The position numbers were made by a program, and so were the translations under genes. 53,432 bases of DNA, from the NCBI GenBank assembly GCA_047971685.1, contig JBKDZW010000004.1, positions 1 to 53,432 on the forward strand, given 5' to 3'. Origin of the DNA: JAJXWB01 sp047971685. GTDB lineage: Bacteria > Pseudomonadota > Alphaproteobacteria > Rhizobiales > Beijerinckiaceae. The notes beneath the pieces were generated by a model that saw nothing but the letters and a program-made list of their open reading frames with translations, made no database searches and was not told the DNA's origin. Positions within the stretch are counted from its first letter, which is position 1; every line of letters starts with the position of its first letter. Below, in pieces: positions 26,619 to 35,923 of this stretch.

Positions 26619-28301
26619 TCAATCCTCGTCCGTTATGCGCGGGGCGGCTGTCAGGGCGGCGCGCTGGCGGCCGGACGGGGAGACAAAACGGTCGGTCGGC
26701 AGCGTGTTCGGGCGGGCGCCGAACCGGCCTGCGGGGCTTCCGGCGGCGCCGGGGGCCTCGAGGGTCGACTGGCGCGCGCGCGCGGCGGCGCGCGGCGCGT
26801 TGATCGTTGCGCCGAGAACGGTCTGGGTGGTCATGCGCGCGGTAGGCTGCGCAGTGGACATGGCTTTGAAATTCGAGCGGTCGAGGCGGGCGGGCGCGAT
26901 CGGTTCGCGGCGCGGCGGCAGCGGCGGAATGGTGGCGACGCGGTCGGCGCCCCTGTCCTGCGGCGCGGCGGAGCCGCGCAGCAATGTCGACGTAGCATTG
27001 ACCGCTGCGTGCGAAAACTCGTTCGGGCGGGTCGGCGGCATCGGCGCATAGGCGAGCAGTACGGGCAGTTCGGAGGGCCGGCGCGGCGGCATCGGCGCGT
27101 CGTCGTCCAGGATCGCTGCGGCCGTTTTTTCCGTCGCTTTGGCGGCCTTGCCGGCGGCCGGATCGTCGAATGGCTGCGGCAGCGGCTGTTGCTGCCTGAA
27201 GGTTACGGCTGGCTCAAACGCGGCGGTCTGGATTTTCTGTTCCGGCGGCAGCGGTTCGGGCCTGGCTGTCTGTGGGGCCTGAGCCTGTTGCGGCTGCGCC
27301 GGGGCGGGGCCTGCCGACATATAGGTTTCGCCGCGCGGCAGATCGCGCTGGGCGCGGGCGACGGGCGGCGGCTGGACCGGCTGCTCGCGGCGCGCTTCGT
27401 TGAGGAAGAAGCTGCGCGCGCCGTCGTCGTTGACGGCGGGGCTTGGCGCATAGGCGGCCATTTCCGTGCGGCCGCGCGATGGGCGGGTGGCGATGCGCGA
27501 ATTGCGCCCGCGGCGGGTTGCGCCGCTCTCCTCGTCGTCGTCGCCGCCGCCGAACAGGAAGGCGAAGAAGCTCTTCGAGGTCGAGGATGGCGGTACGGAA
27601 ATATTGCCCATGGATTCGAGTTCGGCGCGGGCCTCCTCGTAACGGGCCAGCGGGTGTCCGTTGGAGGGCAGGTGGACCGTCTTGCCATCCGGAAAGAGGC
27701 GCACGAGCTGGTCATAGCTCATGCGCGGCCAGGAGCGCACGGAGCCGACGTCGAGATGGACGAAGGGCGAGCGCGGATACCAGCCGACGCCGCCATGTTG
27801 CAGCTTCATGCCGATCTCGCGGATCTGGGCCATGTTCAGGCCGGGCATGGTCGTGTCCATGGCCTTGCCCAGCATATGCTGCGAGTGCTTGGCGACGCCG
27901 CGCGAACGCCGGCGCAGGGCGGCGTTGGTGCCGGGCGAGCGGTAGGCCGACAGAACGGTGATCGGGGACGAGCCCGCGCCGGCCTGGCGGTAGACCTGCC
28001 AGACCACGTCGAACAGGCGCGGGTCCATGGTGGTGGGTTCGTCGTTGCGCCAGTCGCGCAGGAACCAGTTCAATTGCTTCAGGACATTGGAATCGTAACG
28101 GCCGTTGACGAGGTAGGTGGCCGCGATCGAGTCCTTGTTGTGTGCGTGATAGAGGTAGATCGTGCGGGTGTCGCCGTTGGCTATGGCCGTCTGGGTGCCT
28201 GTGGAAATCAGGCAGACGGCGGCCGCCAGCGCTGCGGGAACGGTGGCTTTTGCAAGGAGACGATGCTTTCCCCTGGTCCGTTTTTGTACTGAGACCGGCA
28301 A
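26619..28301 (-). CDS. DUF882 (YcbK-like, M15-type) exported peptidase with long tail
   Basis: A 560-residue protein. It starts with TTG at 28301, preceded 5 bases earlier by GGGAGG. A signal-like hydrophobic segment (about 20-40, ATVPAALAAAVCLISTGTQT) precedes the DUF882 domain (about 45-205). The domain has the M15-like zinc residues in SQHMLGKAMD and in SPFVHLDVGSVRSW, and the LSAYRSPGTN motif. Family members act on or bind peptidoglycan. The remaining ~350 residues are a low-complexity, Pro/Ala/Arg-rich tail with repeated PPRRPSELPVLLAYAPMPPTRP-type elements. The gene converges with nfeD. Confidence 0.85.
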   Translation of the reverse strand: MPVSVQKRTRGKHRLLAKATVPAALAAAVCLISTGTQTAIANGDTRTIYLYHAHNKDSIAATYLVNGRYDSNVLKQLNWFLRDWRNDEPTTMDPRLFDVVWQVYRQAGAGSSPITVLSAYRSPGTNAALRRRSRGVAKHSQHMLGKAMDTTMPGLNMAQIREIGMKLQHGGVGWYPRSPFVHLDVGSVRSWPRMSYDQLVRLFPDGKTVHLPSNGHPLARYEEARAELESMGNISVPPSSTSKSFFAFLFGGGDDDEESGATRRGRNSRIATRPSRGRTEMAAYAPSPAVNDDGARSFFLNEARREQPVQPPPVARAQRDLPRGETYMSAGPAPAQPQQAQAPQTARPEPLPPEQKIQTAAFEPAVTFRQQQPLPQPFDDPAAGKAAKATEKTAAAILDDDAPMPPRRPSELPVLLAYAPMPPTRPNEFSHAAVNATSTLLRGSAAPQDRGADRVATIPPLPPRREPIAPARLDRSNFKAMSTAQPTARMTTQTVLGATINAPRAAARARQSTLEAPGAAGSPAGRFGARPNTLPTDRFVSPSGRQRAALTAAPRITDED

Positions 28302-28807
28302 GTCGCCTCCCGTCCAACACTGTGGCTCAGGCGCGTCTGCGCCATTTGCCGAACCCGCCTCGTCAACTTCAATCCCTCTTGCAGGGCAAAACCGACGTGG
28401 TCAACGTAATCTTACCGAGAAGCGTTAACTTCGCGTATCGCATCGCACCTAAACACCGCCCGTTTCATCGAAACGCGAGTGTCTGCAAACTCTTTAATCT
28501 TTTGCGCGTCCGAACGGAACCGCCGAAATCTCTTGCACGTTCGGACGGAACCGCGACGCCGCGTAATCTCAATTCACCTCATGGCGCGATAGCGCCAATT
28601 CATGGCGAAAAAGAGCCGCAGCGTCATATTTCCGGCATTTTGCGACTGCGAAAAAATGTCGTCGGGGGAGGCCGGCTTTTTCCTTGCGGTTTTTACGCCT
28701 GAAAAGGGGGCCGGCATGTTCGGCAAGCGGCCCCGGCGACGGCGCGATGAATTTTGTTAAACATGATTTCTTACCGTGGCTTAGGGTCTGGTCTTTAACC
28801 TTGCGGC
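28302..28807. other. Intergenic region before the autotransporter, with a 31-bp tandem repeat
   Basis: No supported gene lies here. At 28496-28557 two 31-bp copies follow head to tail, each starting AATCT.TTGC.CGT.CG and sharing ACGGAACCGC. The rest carries moderately AT-rich stretches near the autotransporter start (GTTAAACATG near 28757, CTTTAACC near 28793) that may be promoter sequence. Confidence 0.5.
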
Positions 28808-31800
28808 ATGCATATACGGCCACATTCCCCCCATCGTTGCGCAGGCCGTTCATTTCCCGCGAGGCTGAAAGCTGCGACGAGCCTTGCCGCCATGTTTGCG
28901 GCATTGTCTTGCGCCGGTCCGGCGGAGGCCGGCTGTGCGCCCGGCGGCGCCGGGCCGCGCGACTTCGTCTGCACGGGGACGATCTCCAATTACGGGACCA
29001 GCACGGATGCGCGCACGATCGCGCTGATCGGCGCAAGCGTTGCCGGCTACATGGCCATGAAACCCGGAACCGGCGGAAATATCTCGTTCTCGACGGACGC
29101 AAACTCCTCGATCAATCAGCCGAACATGGACGCCTTGTGGGGCGTCAACGGCCTTTCGCTGATAACCTTCGATGGCGCGATCGACACGAATACGCCGTCG
29201 GGTTCCGGCATCAATGGCGCCATCACGTCGAAATATGGCGTGGCTTTGTACGCCGGTGCGAGCGGGACGGGCGCCAATATCAATGTCACGACCGGCGCCG
29301 GCGGCGTGCTTACAGGCAATCTCGGCGGTCTCAACGCTACGACCGACGGCGACAATACGATCGTCCTGAATCTTGGCGGCAAGGTCAGCGCCTCCGACGG
29401 CGCAGGCGTCTCGGCCTCGACCGTCGACGGGGCGATCACGGCCCGGCTCGACGGCGATGTGACCGCCTCGGACGATGCGGTAAAGGCGCACACATCGGGC
29501 AATGGCGCGATCAGCATAAGCGGCTTCGGCAATATGGCCTCGAGCGCGGGCGCGGGGGTGTCGGCGCAGAGCGCGGGCGCCGGCGCCATATCGATCGACA
29601 TGAAGGGCAATGTCAGCGGCGTCCGCGGCGTCGTGGCCAGGTCCGAGGGCGGCGATGTCGCGGTCGGCGTGGCGGGCCAGACGACCGGCGAAAGCACTGG
29701 AATCATGGCGGCGACGAATGGCGCCGGCAAAGCGAGCGTTACGACCGGCGGCAAGGTGACGGCGAGTTCAGGCAATGGCGTCGTCACCGATGCTGTCGAT
29801 GGCGCGAGCGAGATCAATATCGGTTCGGGCGGCGTGCAGGCCTCCCAGACCGGCGTTCTGGCGGGGGCGAGCGGTCTTGGCTCGGTCAAGGCGCAGGTTC
29901 ATGGCGACGTATCGGGCCTGAGCGGCTTTGGCGTGGCGGCCTCGACGGTGAGCGGGTCGGTCCAGATCGATCTCGACGCCGGCAAATTCATTTCGGGCGG
30001 CCAGGCGGGCGTGAGCGCGGGGACGCAGACCGGCGACATCAAGATCAATAATGCGGGAACGATCGCGGGCTTGGGCGCGGGCGCGGGCGTCACGGTCGAT
30101 GCCAACGCCGGGTCGGCGACGATCGACAATTCCGGCGCGATCAAGGCCGGCTCCGGCGGGATTGCCGTTAGCGTCGTCAGCGGCGCCGCGCTTGTCAGGA
30201 ACAGCGGCGCGGTCGAAGGCGCAATCGTCGGCAATGGCCTTACGACCGTCAACAACGCCGGAAGCTGGACAAAGGCTGCGGGATCGCAGATCGACTATCT
30301 GAACAACGCCGGCGTCATCTCCATGGGGCCGGCCAACGGGCCTGTCGGCGTTCTCGCCGTCACGGGCGATGCGGCCTTCGAGGCGGGCTCGATCTATAAT
30401 GCGCGCCTGACGCCGACGGGTTCCGACGCCATCGTCGTTGGCGGCGCGGCGACGATCAAGGGCGGCGCCGTCAATCTCTCGATGAGCGAGGGCGCAAGCT
30501 ATCAGCGCGGCGCGCGCTACACGCTGCTGTCGGCGGCGGGCGGGGTGAACGGGCAATTCGACGGCGTGTATGCAGGCATGTCCAGATATACGGGCCTGCT
30601 GAGCGCCGACGCCAACGACATCTATCTGACGGCGCTGTTGCGCGACTTCCGCGGTTTTGCGCTTACGCGCAATCAATTGTCGGTCGCAGACGGCGTATTC
30701 GCCGGCACGAGCCAATTGTCGGGCGGTCCGGGCGGGCAATTGCTGCTTGCGCTCAACCAGACCGCAGACGCCGCGCTGCCCGGCGCGCTCACCCAGCTTT
30801 CGGGCGATGGCGTTGTGACGGGCGCGGCCAACGCCGCAATGCAGACCGGCCATCTCTTTACTTCGATACTCGACGATCAGCAGGCGCTGTGGCGCGATTC
30901 CCAGACGCGCGGCGAGGTCGTGCGTCCGATTGCGCCGTTCCAATATGCGCCCGTGCGGGTCGAGGGCAGTAAATGGCCGGTGTCGCGCCAGCATTACAAA
31001 CCCGCGCCCGTAAAACGCGACGACGGCGCGCAGCGCTGGCGCGTCTGGGCCTCGGGTTTCGGCGGCAGCGCAAGCCTGCAAGGCGATGCGATTGCAGGGT
31101 CGGCCAGCCAGAAGTTCAATTCTTACGGCGGGGCGCTTGGCGTCGATTATCAACTGGGCACGAATATGCTCATGGGGCTTGCGCTTGGCGGCTCGTCGAG
31201 CACGTTCAATGCGGGCGATGTGCGGGGCTCGGCGAGTGGCGTGCATGTGGGCGCCTATACCGGCTTTCGCGTGGCCGGCTTTCATGCGACCGCGAGCGTC
31301 GCCTATTCCAATTTCTCCAACAAGACGACGCGCGCGCTTGGGCCCATCGGCATGCTGCCCGGCGAGACGGAGCGCGGCAGTTTCACCAGCGAGGACGTGC
31401 GCACGCGCCTCGAGGTCGGCCGGCGCGTGGCCTTCGAGAATTTTGCGGTCACGCCGTTTGCGGCGGTCGAGATCGCACAGCTCCACACCAAGCCTTTCAT
31501 CGAACAGGCGGCCGGCGGGATCGGCCTGTTCGCCCTTTCCTTCGGCGGGCAGCGCATTGCGTCCACGCCGAGTTTCGTCGGCCTGAAAGCGCAAGCCAAT
31601 CTCGATCTCGGCGGCGCCATCGTGTCGCCGTGGATGTCGCTTGCCTGGCGCCACGAATGGTCGGCGAGCCGGACGCAGACGGCGACGCTCTCCATGCTGC
31701 CGGGCGCAAGTTTCGCCGTCCTTGGCGCAAGGCCCGCGCGCGATGCAGCGCAGGTCAAGGGCGGCGTCAATGTCGCCATCACGCAGACGCTTGCCCTGTA

Positions 31801-31876
31801 CGCCATGTTTGAAGGCGAATTCGGCGCCGGCAATCCCGTCTATTCCGGGCGCGGCGGCATGAGGATGACATGGTAG
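28808..31876 (+). CDS. Autotransporter with C-terminal beta-barrel domain
   Basis: A 1022-residue type V secretion protein. The signal peptide (LKAATSLAAMFAALSCAGPA) ends near residue 42 at AEA-G. The passenger (about 45-600) is a Gly/Ala/Thr/Asp-rich beta-helix made of repeats such as DGDNTIVLNLGGKVSASDGAGV and VNNAGSWTKAAGSQ. The autotransporter barrel (about 745-1022) begins RWRVWASGFGGSASLQGD and ends in an aromatic residue (GGMRMTW). No protease or lipase motif is visible, so an adhesin-like or structural surface role is likely. Genes for surface polysaccharide modification lie just downstream. Confidence 0.9.
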   Translation: MHIRPHSPHRCAGRSFPARLKAATSLAAMFAALSCAGPAEAGCAPGGAGPRDFVCTGTISNYGTSTDARTIALIGASVAGYMAMKPGTGGNISFSTDANSSINQPNMDALWGVNGLSLITFDGAIDTNTPSGSGINGAITSKYGVALYAGASGTGANINVTTGAGGVLTGNLGGLNATTDGDNTIVLNLGGKVSASDGAGVSASTVDGAITARLDGDVTASDDAVKAHTSGNGAISISGFGNMASSAGAGVSAQSAGAGAISIDMKGNVSGVRGVVARSEGGDVAVGVAGQTTGESTGIMAATNGAGKASVTTGGKVTASSGNGVVTDAVDGASEINIGSGGVQASQTGVLAGASGLGSVKAQVHGDVSGLSGFGVAASTVSGSVQIDLDAGKFISGGQAGVSAGTQTGDIKINNAGTIAGLGAGAGVTVDANAGSATIDNSGAIKAGSGGIAVSVVSGAALVRNSGAVEGAIVGNGLTTVNNAGSWTKAAGSQIDYLNNAGVISMGPANGPVGVLAVTGDAAFEAGSIYNARLTPTGSDAIVVGGAATIKGGAVNLSMSEGASYQRGARYTLLSAAGGVNGQFDGVYAGMSRYTGLLSADANDIYLTALLRDFRGFALTRNQLSVADGVFAGTSQLSGGPGGQLLLALNQTADAALPGALTQLSGDGVVTGAANAAMQTGHLFTSILDDQQALWRDSQTRGEVVRPIAPFQYAPVRVEGSKWPVSRQHYKPAPVKRDDGAQRWRVWASGFGGSASLQGDAIAGSASQKFNSYGGALGVDYQLGTNMLMGLALGGSSSTFNAGDVRGSASGVHVGAYTGFRVAGFHATASVAYSNFSNKTTRALGPIGMLPGETERGSFTSEDVRTRLEVGRRVAFENFAVTPFAAVEIAQLHTKPFIEQAAGGIGLFALSFGGQRIASTPSFVGLKAQANLDLGGAIVSPWMSLAWRHEWSASRTQTATLSMLPGASFAVLGARPARDAAQVKGGVNVAITQTLALYAMFEGEFGAGNPVYSGRGGMRMTW

Positions 31877-31948
31877 GCGCCTTGCGCCCGCTTCAGGCCA
31901 TTGCCCTTCCCGCCAAAAACCGGATCGCTCTGACGGCGCTGGCGCAAA

Positions 31949-32203
31949 CTATCTGTAATTCCCGCGCCAGCGCGGCCGGGGCTGGACGCGGTAGGGCTCG
32001 TTCTGGCGTGTCTGGTTCTGGTGTGTCCGGTTCTGGCGCGTGACGTCGCTACAGCCTGTGCGTCCGCAGATGATGCGGGCGCCGCGCGTATACTCGTTTT
32101 GCAGGTCGATCTCCGCGTCGAAAGTCTGTGCCCGCGCGGCCGGTACGCCTGCAAAACCTGTCAGAAACGCCGCCGTCAGAAATGAAATGAAACGAACGCG
32201 CAT
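31949..32203 (-). CDS. Small secreted protein of unknown function (84 aa)
   Basis: The signal peptide MRVRFISFLTAAFLTGFAG ends near ARA-Q. The mature part is about 58 residues with two cysteines (IICGRTGCSD) and a short Asn/Gln/Arg repeat (TRQNRTHQNQTRQNEPYR). GGAG lies 8 bases before the ATG at 32203, which supports this start over one nine codons upstream. It converges with the autotransporter. I do not recognise a family. The two cysteines could form one disulfide in the periplasm. Confidence 0.6.
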   Translation of the reverse strand: MRVRFISFLTAAFLTGFAGVPAARAQTFDAEIDLQNEYTRGARIICGRTGCSDVTRQNRTHQNQTRQNEPYRVQPRPRWRGNYR

Positions 32204-32217
32204 AGGTTTTGCTCCGT

Positions 32218-32318
32218 TAGAGCGCGTCACATTCTCGCGGAATCGCGTGACGTGCTCTATCTTGTTGTTTTCAATATATTTTCCGTAAAAGCCTGCAACT
32301 TTTTCGGGATATGCTCTA
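32218..32318. repeat. TAGAGC-ended palindromic repeat, variant
   Basis: TAGAGCGCGTCAC at the left and GTGACGTGCTCTA at 32247-32259 form an inverted repeat with one internal mismatch; an AT-rich part then runs to a further GCTCTA at 32313-32318. The ends match the other TAGAGC elements in the window but the interior differs, so it belongs to a different subfamily. It overlies the likely promoter area of the small secreted protein gene. Confidence 0.65.
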
Positions 32319-32534
32319 GAAATCGAACTGGTTGGAGCGTGATAGATATGAGCGAATTCCAGAGTTCAAGATGGTAGGCGTATAGGCGTCTTTATTTATC
32401 GTCGAAGAAATCAAGCCGACCCTTTTACGATTTCTTTCAGGGATGGAATTCGGACTGAAAACTACATTTCGCGTTGCCTGCCGTTGACATTGTCCGGCGG
32501 CGCGCCTGCGCAACCATGCGGGGCTGACCGGGCT

Positions 32535-33554
32535 TCAGACCTGCGCGGCGGCGTAGCGCCGCGTCAGGGCGTCGGCTGCATGAAAAGCGAAGAGGCGGCC
32601 GACTTCGGGGTTTGCGTCCCAATCGATCATGCGCGGGACCATGAGCTGAGCGCGCTGATGTTTGGCGTAGACGGCGAAGGAGCCCGCGATATAGGCGGCA
32701 AGATCGTCGAATTGGCCGATGTTGCGGGAAAGCCGGTAATTGGAGCGTTTGAACAGGTAGCTGCCGCGATGGCCGTAGCGCTCGGCGATTTCCGGATAGA
32801 CCGGAAAGACGACGCCGCGCACGATGTCGTCGACGGCGAAATCGGAAAATTCGACCGGGGCGGTGTTCAGTCCGGCGCGCGTCAGAAGCGCCTTGGCTAC
32901 GTCGAACAGGACATGGGCCTTGGGGTGGTTCATGGAATACATGAAGGGGCCCGAACGGCTCCAGCGCACGAGTTCCGCCGAAAGGTCGAGATCGGAGGCT
33001 GCGGCCAGATCGAGAAATTCGCGGGCAGAATCCTGCCAGACGTCGAAGTAGCCGAGCGCCTCGAACAGCGGCTCGCCGAACAGGGCGATCGTCTGTTCGA
33101 CGCTCATGCCGCGCAGGAAGGCATAGAGCGCTATGGCCGAGTGATAAGGGCCGGTCGGTCCCTCGACCGGATAGCCGCCGCGCGTGGGATCGAGAATGTA
33201 GATGGTGTCGGGATGAAAGCCCGAAAAGACGATGCTCGGAATGGGCGCGACATCCGGCAGGAGCGCCTTCAATTCCTCCCAGCCGCCGCCGCGCACGAAG
33301 CCAGGCTGGAATTCGAGCGAGAAGACGTGATCGTAGCGGCCAAGCGTTTTGGCCAGCCTGTCGAGCGTGGTCACGCCCTTGCGCACGATGGTGAAGCGGT
33401 CGATATGCGCCTGCGGGATCAACAGTTTCATGCCGTAGGCAATGCCGAAGCTCTGGCAATTGCCGACGACCGCGATGCGCGGCGCGCCCTTGTCGCGGCC
33501 GAGCAGGCGGCGACCCAGAACGTGCAGGATTTGGTGGTCGATCTCGGAAAGCAT
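32535..33554 (-). CDS. WcbI-like polysaccharide biosynthesis protein, paralog 1
   Basis: A 339-residue protein with the WcbI hallmark near residue 30: RIAVVGNCQSFG. A second shared block is SGFHPDTIYILDP near 110. The WcbI domain is known from capsule clusters, where it is proposed to be an acetyltransferase with an SGNH-like fold. There is no signal peptide, so it should act in the cytoplasm. The next gene on the same strand is a paralog in the same order, 80 bases away. The acceptor glycan is unknown; the window has no capsule polymerase or export genes, so the substrate may be made elsewhere. Confidence 0.8.
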   Translation of the reverse strand: MLSEIDHQILHVLGRRLLGRDKGAPRIAVVGNCQSFGIAYGMKLLIPQAHIDRFTIVRKGVTTLDRLAKTLGRYDHVFSLEFQPGFVRGGGWEELKALLPDVAPIPSIVFSGFHPDTIYILDPTRGGYPVEGPTGPYHSAIALYAFLRGMSVEQTIALFGEPLFEALGYFDVWQDSAREFLDLAAASDLDLSAELVRWSRSGPFMYSMNHPKAHVLFDVAKALLTRAGLNTAPVEFSDFAVDDIVRGVVFPVYPEIAERYGHRGSYLFKRSNYRLSRNIGQFDDLAAYIAGSFAVYAKHQRAQLMVPRMIDWDANPEVGRLFAFHAADALTRRYAAAQV

Positions 33555-33634
33555 TGGCGGCAGGGGTAAAGGCAGACGGGCGCGCTGACAAGCTGGCGAT
33601 TATCGGTGGCGTGCGAATGGCTTACGGGCGCGCC

Positions 33635-34666
33635 TCAGCGCGAAAGCGCCCGGCGGCGAAGCTCCTGCGAGGACAGATGGGCGAGCGTCCTCGAAACTTC
33701 CTCGTCGGCCAGCCATTGGTCAACACGCTCGTGGACGAGCTGCTCGCGGCGGCGCTGGGCATAGAAGGCATAGGAGCGCGCGATATATTCGGGCAGGTCG
33801 AACAATTCGCCAATACCGCGGCTGAACTTGAAATGGGCGAGCTTGAACACCGTGGAGCCGCGCAGGCCGTAATATTCGGCAAGCGGCGGGTAGACCGGCA
33901 GGATATATTCGCGCGACAGATCGTCGACCCCGTAATCGCCGGTTTCGAGCGATTGCCGGGGCATGCCGGCCTTGTCCATGGCAAGGCGGGCGATGTCGAA
34001 CATGACCTGCGGATGGGGGTGGGCGGGCGTGTACATGAAGGCGCGCCCGCGCGCCCAGGCTGTCATCGCCTCGTCGAGCCTGAGCCCTGCGGCCTCGCCC
34101 GCGCGCAGCACTTCCTGGACCGCGCCCGACCAGATGTCGAAATAGCCGAGAAAGCCGAAAGCCTCCTGCGTGAACAGCGCCTGGGTCTGCTCGACCGAAA
34201 AGCCCCTGATATGGCCAAACAGCGTGAGCGCGGAATGATAGGCGCCGGTCGCCCCGAGGATGAAGCGATTGTCTTTCGTCGGGTCGAGGAGATGGATCGT
34301 GTCGGGATGGAAGCCGTAGAAACTGACGGTGGGCAGGCGCCTGATATCGGGCATGTCGGCGAACAGCCTGTCCGACGTCGCCTTGTCGCGCAGGATTTGT
34401 GCGCCGAAATCTTGCGAAAATACAATGTCGTAGTCGTCAAGCGCGGCGCGCAGCGTCTTGTAGTCGGTGAGCGAGGGGGAGGTCAGGGGGTAGCGGTCGA
34501 CCACGAGAGAGGGGTCGAACACTTTCATGGCGAAAGCATAGCCCCAGCTCTGGCAATTGCCGACGACGGCGACGCGGCGGGCGGCCTTGCCGCCTTGCGC
34601 TTTCGGGCGGCCCCATTTTTTGTTCCGCCAATGGCGCGCAATCTGGCGGTCGAGCATGGAAAACAT
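33635..34666 (-). CDS. WcbI-like polysaccharide biosynthesis protein, paralog 2
   Basis: A 343-residue protein from ATG 34666. It carries RRVAVVGNCQSWG near residue 35 and YGFHPDTIHLLDPT near 115, and shares with paralog 1 the stretch from GAYHSAL through the LGYFDIW element. The two genes are thus a tandem duplication that has diverged to a moderate degree. Two in-frame ATGs (34666 and 34657) are possible, neither with a strong ribosome site. The gene is divergent from the GSCFA gene, with about 195 bases between them that probably hold promoters for both. Confidence 0.8.
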   Translation of the reverse strand: MFSMLDRQIARHWRNKKWGRPKAQGGKAARRVAVVGNCQSWGYAFAMKVFDPSLVVDRYPLTSPSLTDYKTLRAALDDYDIVFSQDFGAQILRDKATSDRLFADMPDIRRLPTVSFYGFHPDTIHLLDPTKDNRFILGATGAYHSALTLFGHIRGFSVEQTQALFTQEAFGFLGYFDIWSGAVQEVLRAGEAAGLRLDEAMTAWARGRAFMYTPAHPHPQVMFDIARLAMDKAGMPRQSLETGDYGVDDLSREYILPVYPPLAEYYGLRGSTVFKLAHFKFSRGIGELFDLPEYIARSYAFYAQRRREQLVHERVDQWLADEEVSRTLAHLSSQELRRRALSR

Positions 34667-34861
34667 GGTCGTGCGGCACTCAACGCTTTGCGCGCTCCGG
34701 GAATTGGGCGCTGGATGCTTTGATCGCGTCCTCAAATCTCAGGGCGCGCTTGACGGCCGGGCGCAGGATGATTGCGCCCGATGCTGCCAGCCGGAGAAAA
34801 TCTCCGGCGTGACAAGCGGGGGCGGCGCGCCTATTTTGGCGCAAGGCTCAGGAGAATCCCC

Positions 34862-35923
34862 TTGTCCTCCAATCCATACAGCGACCTACCCGACCATCGG
34901 TTCTGGCGCAAGGCCGTCGCCGGCCTGCCGCCGTTCGCCATCGACCCGATCATCGACCTGCCATTCCGAATCTCGCCTTCCGACAAGGTGGCGACAGGCG
35001 GCTCGTGCTTTGCCCAGCATCTGGCCAAGCGCCTTCAGCTCAGCGGTTTCCATTACTACCAGACGGAGACCGCGCCGGCGGGCATGGACGCAGCCGAGGC
35101 CGAGCATCAGCAATACGGCGTCTATTCCTGCCGCTACGGCAATATCTACACGACGCGGCAATTGCTCCAGTTGTTCGACAGGGCCTTCGGCCTGTTCAAG
35201 CCGCAACTGGACGTGTGGACGCGCAAGGACGGGCGTTTCGTCGATCCGTTCCGCCCGCGCGTCAATCCGGACGGCTTCGCAACGCCGGAGGAGGTGCGCG
35301 CCGACCGGGAAAAGCATCTGGGGATGGTGCGGAAAATGTTCCAGACGCTGGACGTCTTCCTGTTCACCTTCGGGCTGACGGAAGCCTGGGTGCACAAGGC
35401 CGACGGCGCGGTGCTGCAAATTGCGCCCGGCGTCGACGGCGGCGAATACGATCCGGAAAAATACGTTTTCTGGAACTCGCGCGTGTCGGAAGTCTCCGGC
35501 GATTTCCTCGCCTTTGTCGACAAGCTGCGCGCGATCAATCCCAAGGCGCGGATCATCACGTCGGTCTCGCCGGTGCCGATCGCTGCGACGCAGGTTCCGC
35601 GTCATGTGCTGGTGTCGAATTCGGCGTCGAAATCCATTCTGCGGGTGGCCGCCGACGAAGTGTCCGCCGCGCGCGAAAACATCGCTTACTTCCCCTCCTA
35701 CGATGTCGTGAATTTCGGGCCGAACGCGGCGAAATTCTATGCCGAATCCATGCGGCAACTGACGCCGGTCGGGGTGAGCGCCGTCATGCGCATCTTCTTC
35801 GATCATTTTGCGGAAGGCGGGAAGACGGCGGCGCCGGTCAAGCACCTCAAGGTGGATGTGGCGCGCGAAAGCGCCGAGGCCGCCAAGATCATCTGCGACG
35901 AGGAGGCCATAGAAGCAGCGTAA
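34862..35923 (+). CDS. GSCFA-domain protein
   Basis: A 353-residue protein that begins with TTG at 34862, with AGGAGA 6 bases upstream. The GSCFA signature is at residues 47-51 (VATGGSCFAQHLAKRL), followed by the TFGLTEAW block near 160 and the SVSPVPIAATQ block near 240. GSCFA domains belong to the SGNH-hydrolase-like fold and are associated with glycan acylation or deacylation, but the reaction is not established. The pairing with two WcbI-like proteins suggests the three act on one polysaccharide. The stop codon lies in the first unit of a 31-bp tandem repeat. Confidence 0.85.
   Translation: MSSNPYSDLPDHRFWRKAVAGLPPFAIDPIIDLPFRISPSDKVATGGSCFAQHLAKRLQLSGFHYYQTETAPAGMDAAEAEHQQYGVYSCRYGNIYTTRQLLQLFDRAFGLFKPQLDVWTRKDGRFVDPFRPRVNPDGFATPEEVRADREKHLGMVRKMFQTLDVFLFTFGLTEAWVHKADGAVLQIAPGVDGGEYDPEKYVFWNSRVSEVSGDFLAFVDKLRAINPKARIITSVSPVPIAATQVPRHVLVSNSASKSILRVAADEVSAARENIAYFPSYDVVNFGPNAAKFYAESMRQLTPVGVSAVMRIFFDHFAEGGKTAAPVKHLKVDVARESAEAAKIICDEEAIEAA

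Noticed and set aside
28142..28702. A 186-codon plus-strand frame over the DUF882 start and the following gap
   Set aside because: It partly shadows the DUF882 gene, has no ribosome site, and its product shows no domain.
29768..31654. A 628-codon frame on the minus strand opposite the autotransporter
   Set aside because: Biased composition and no domain; the plus-strand autotransporter is complete with signal peptide and barrel.
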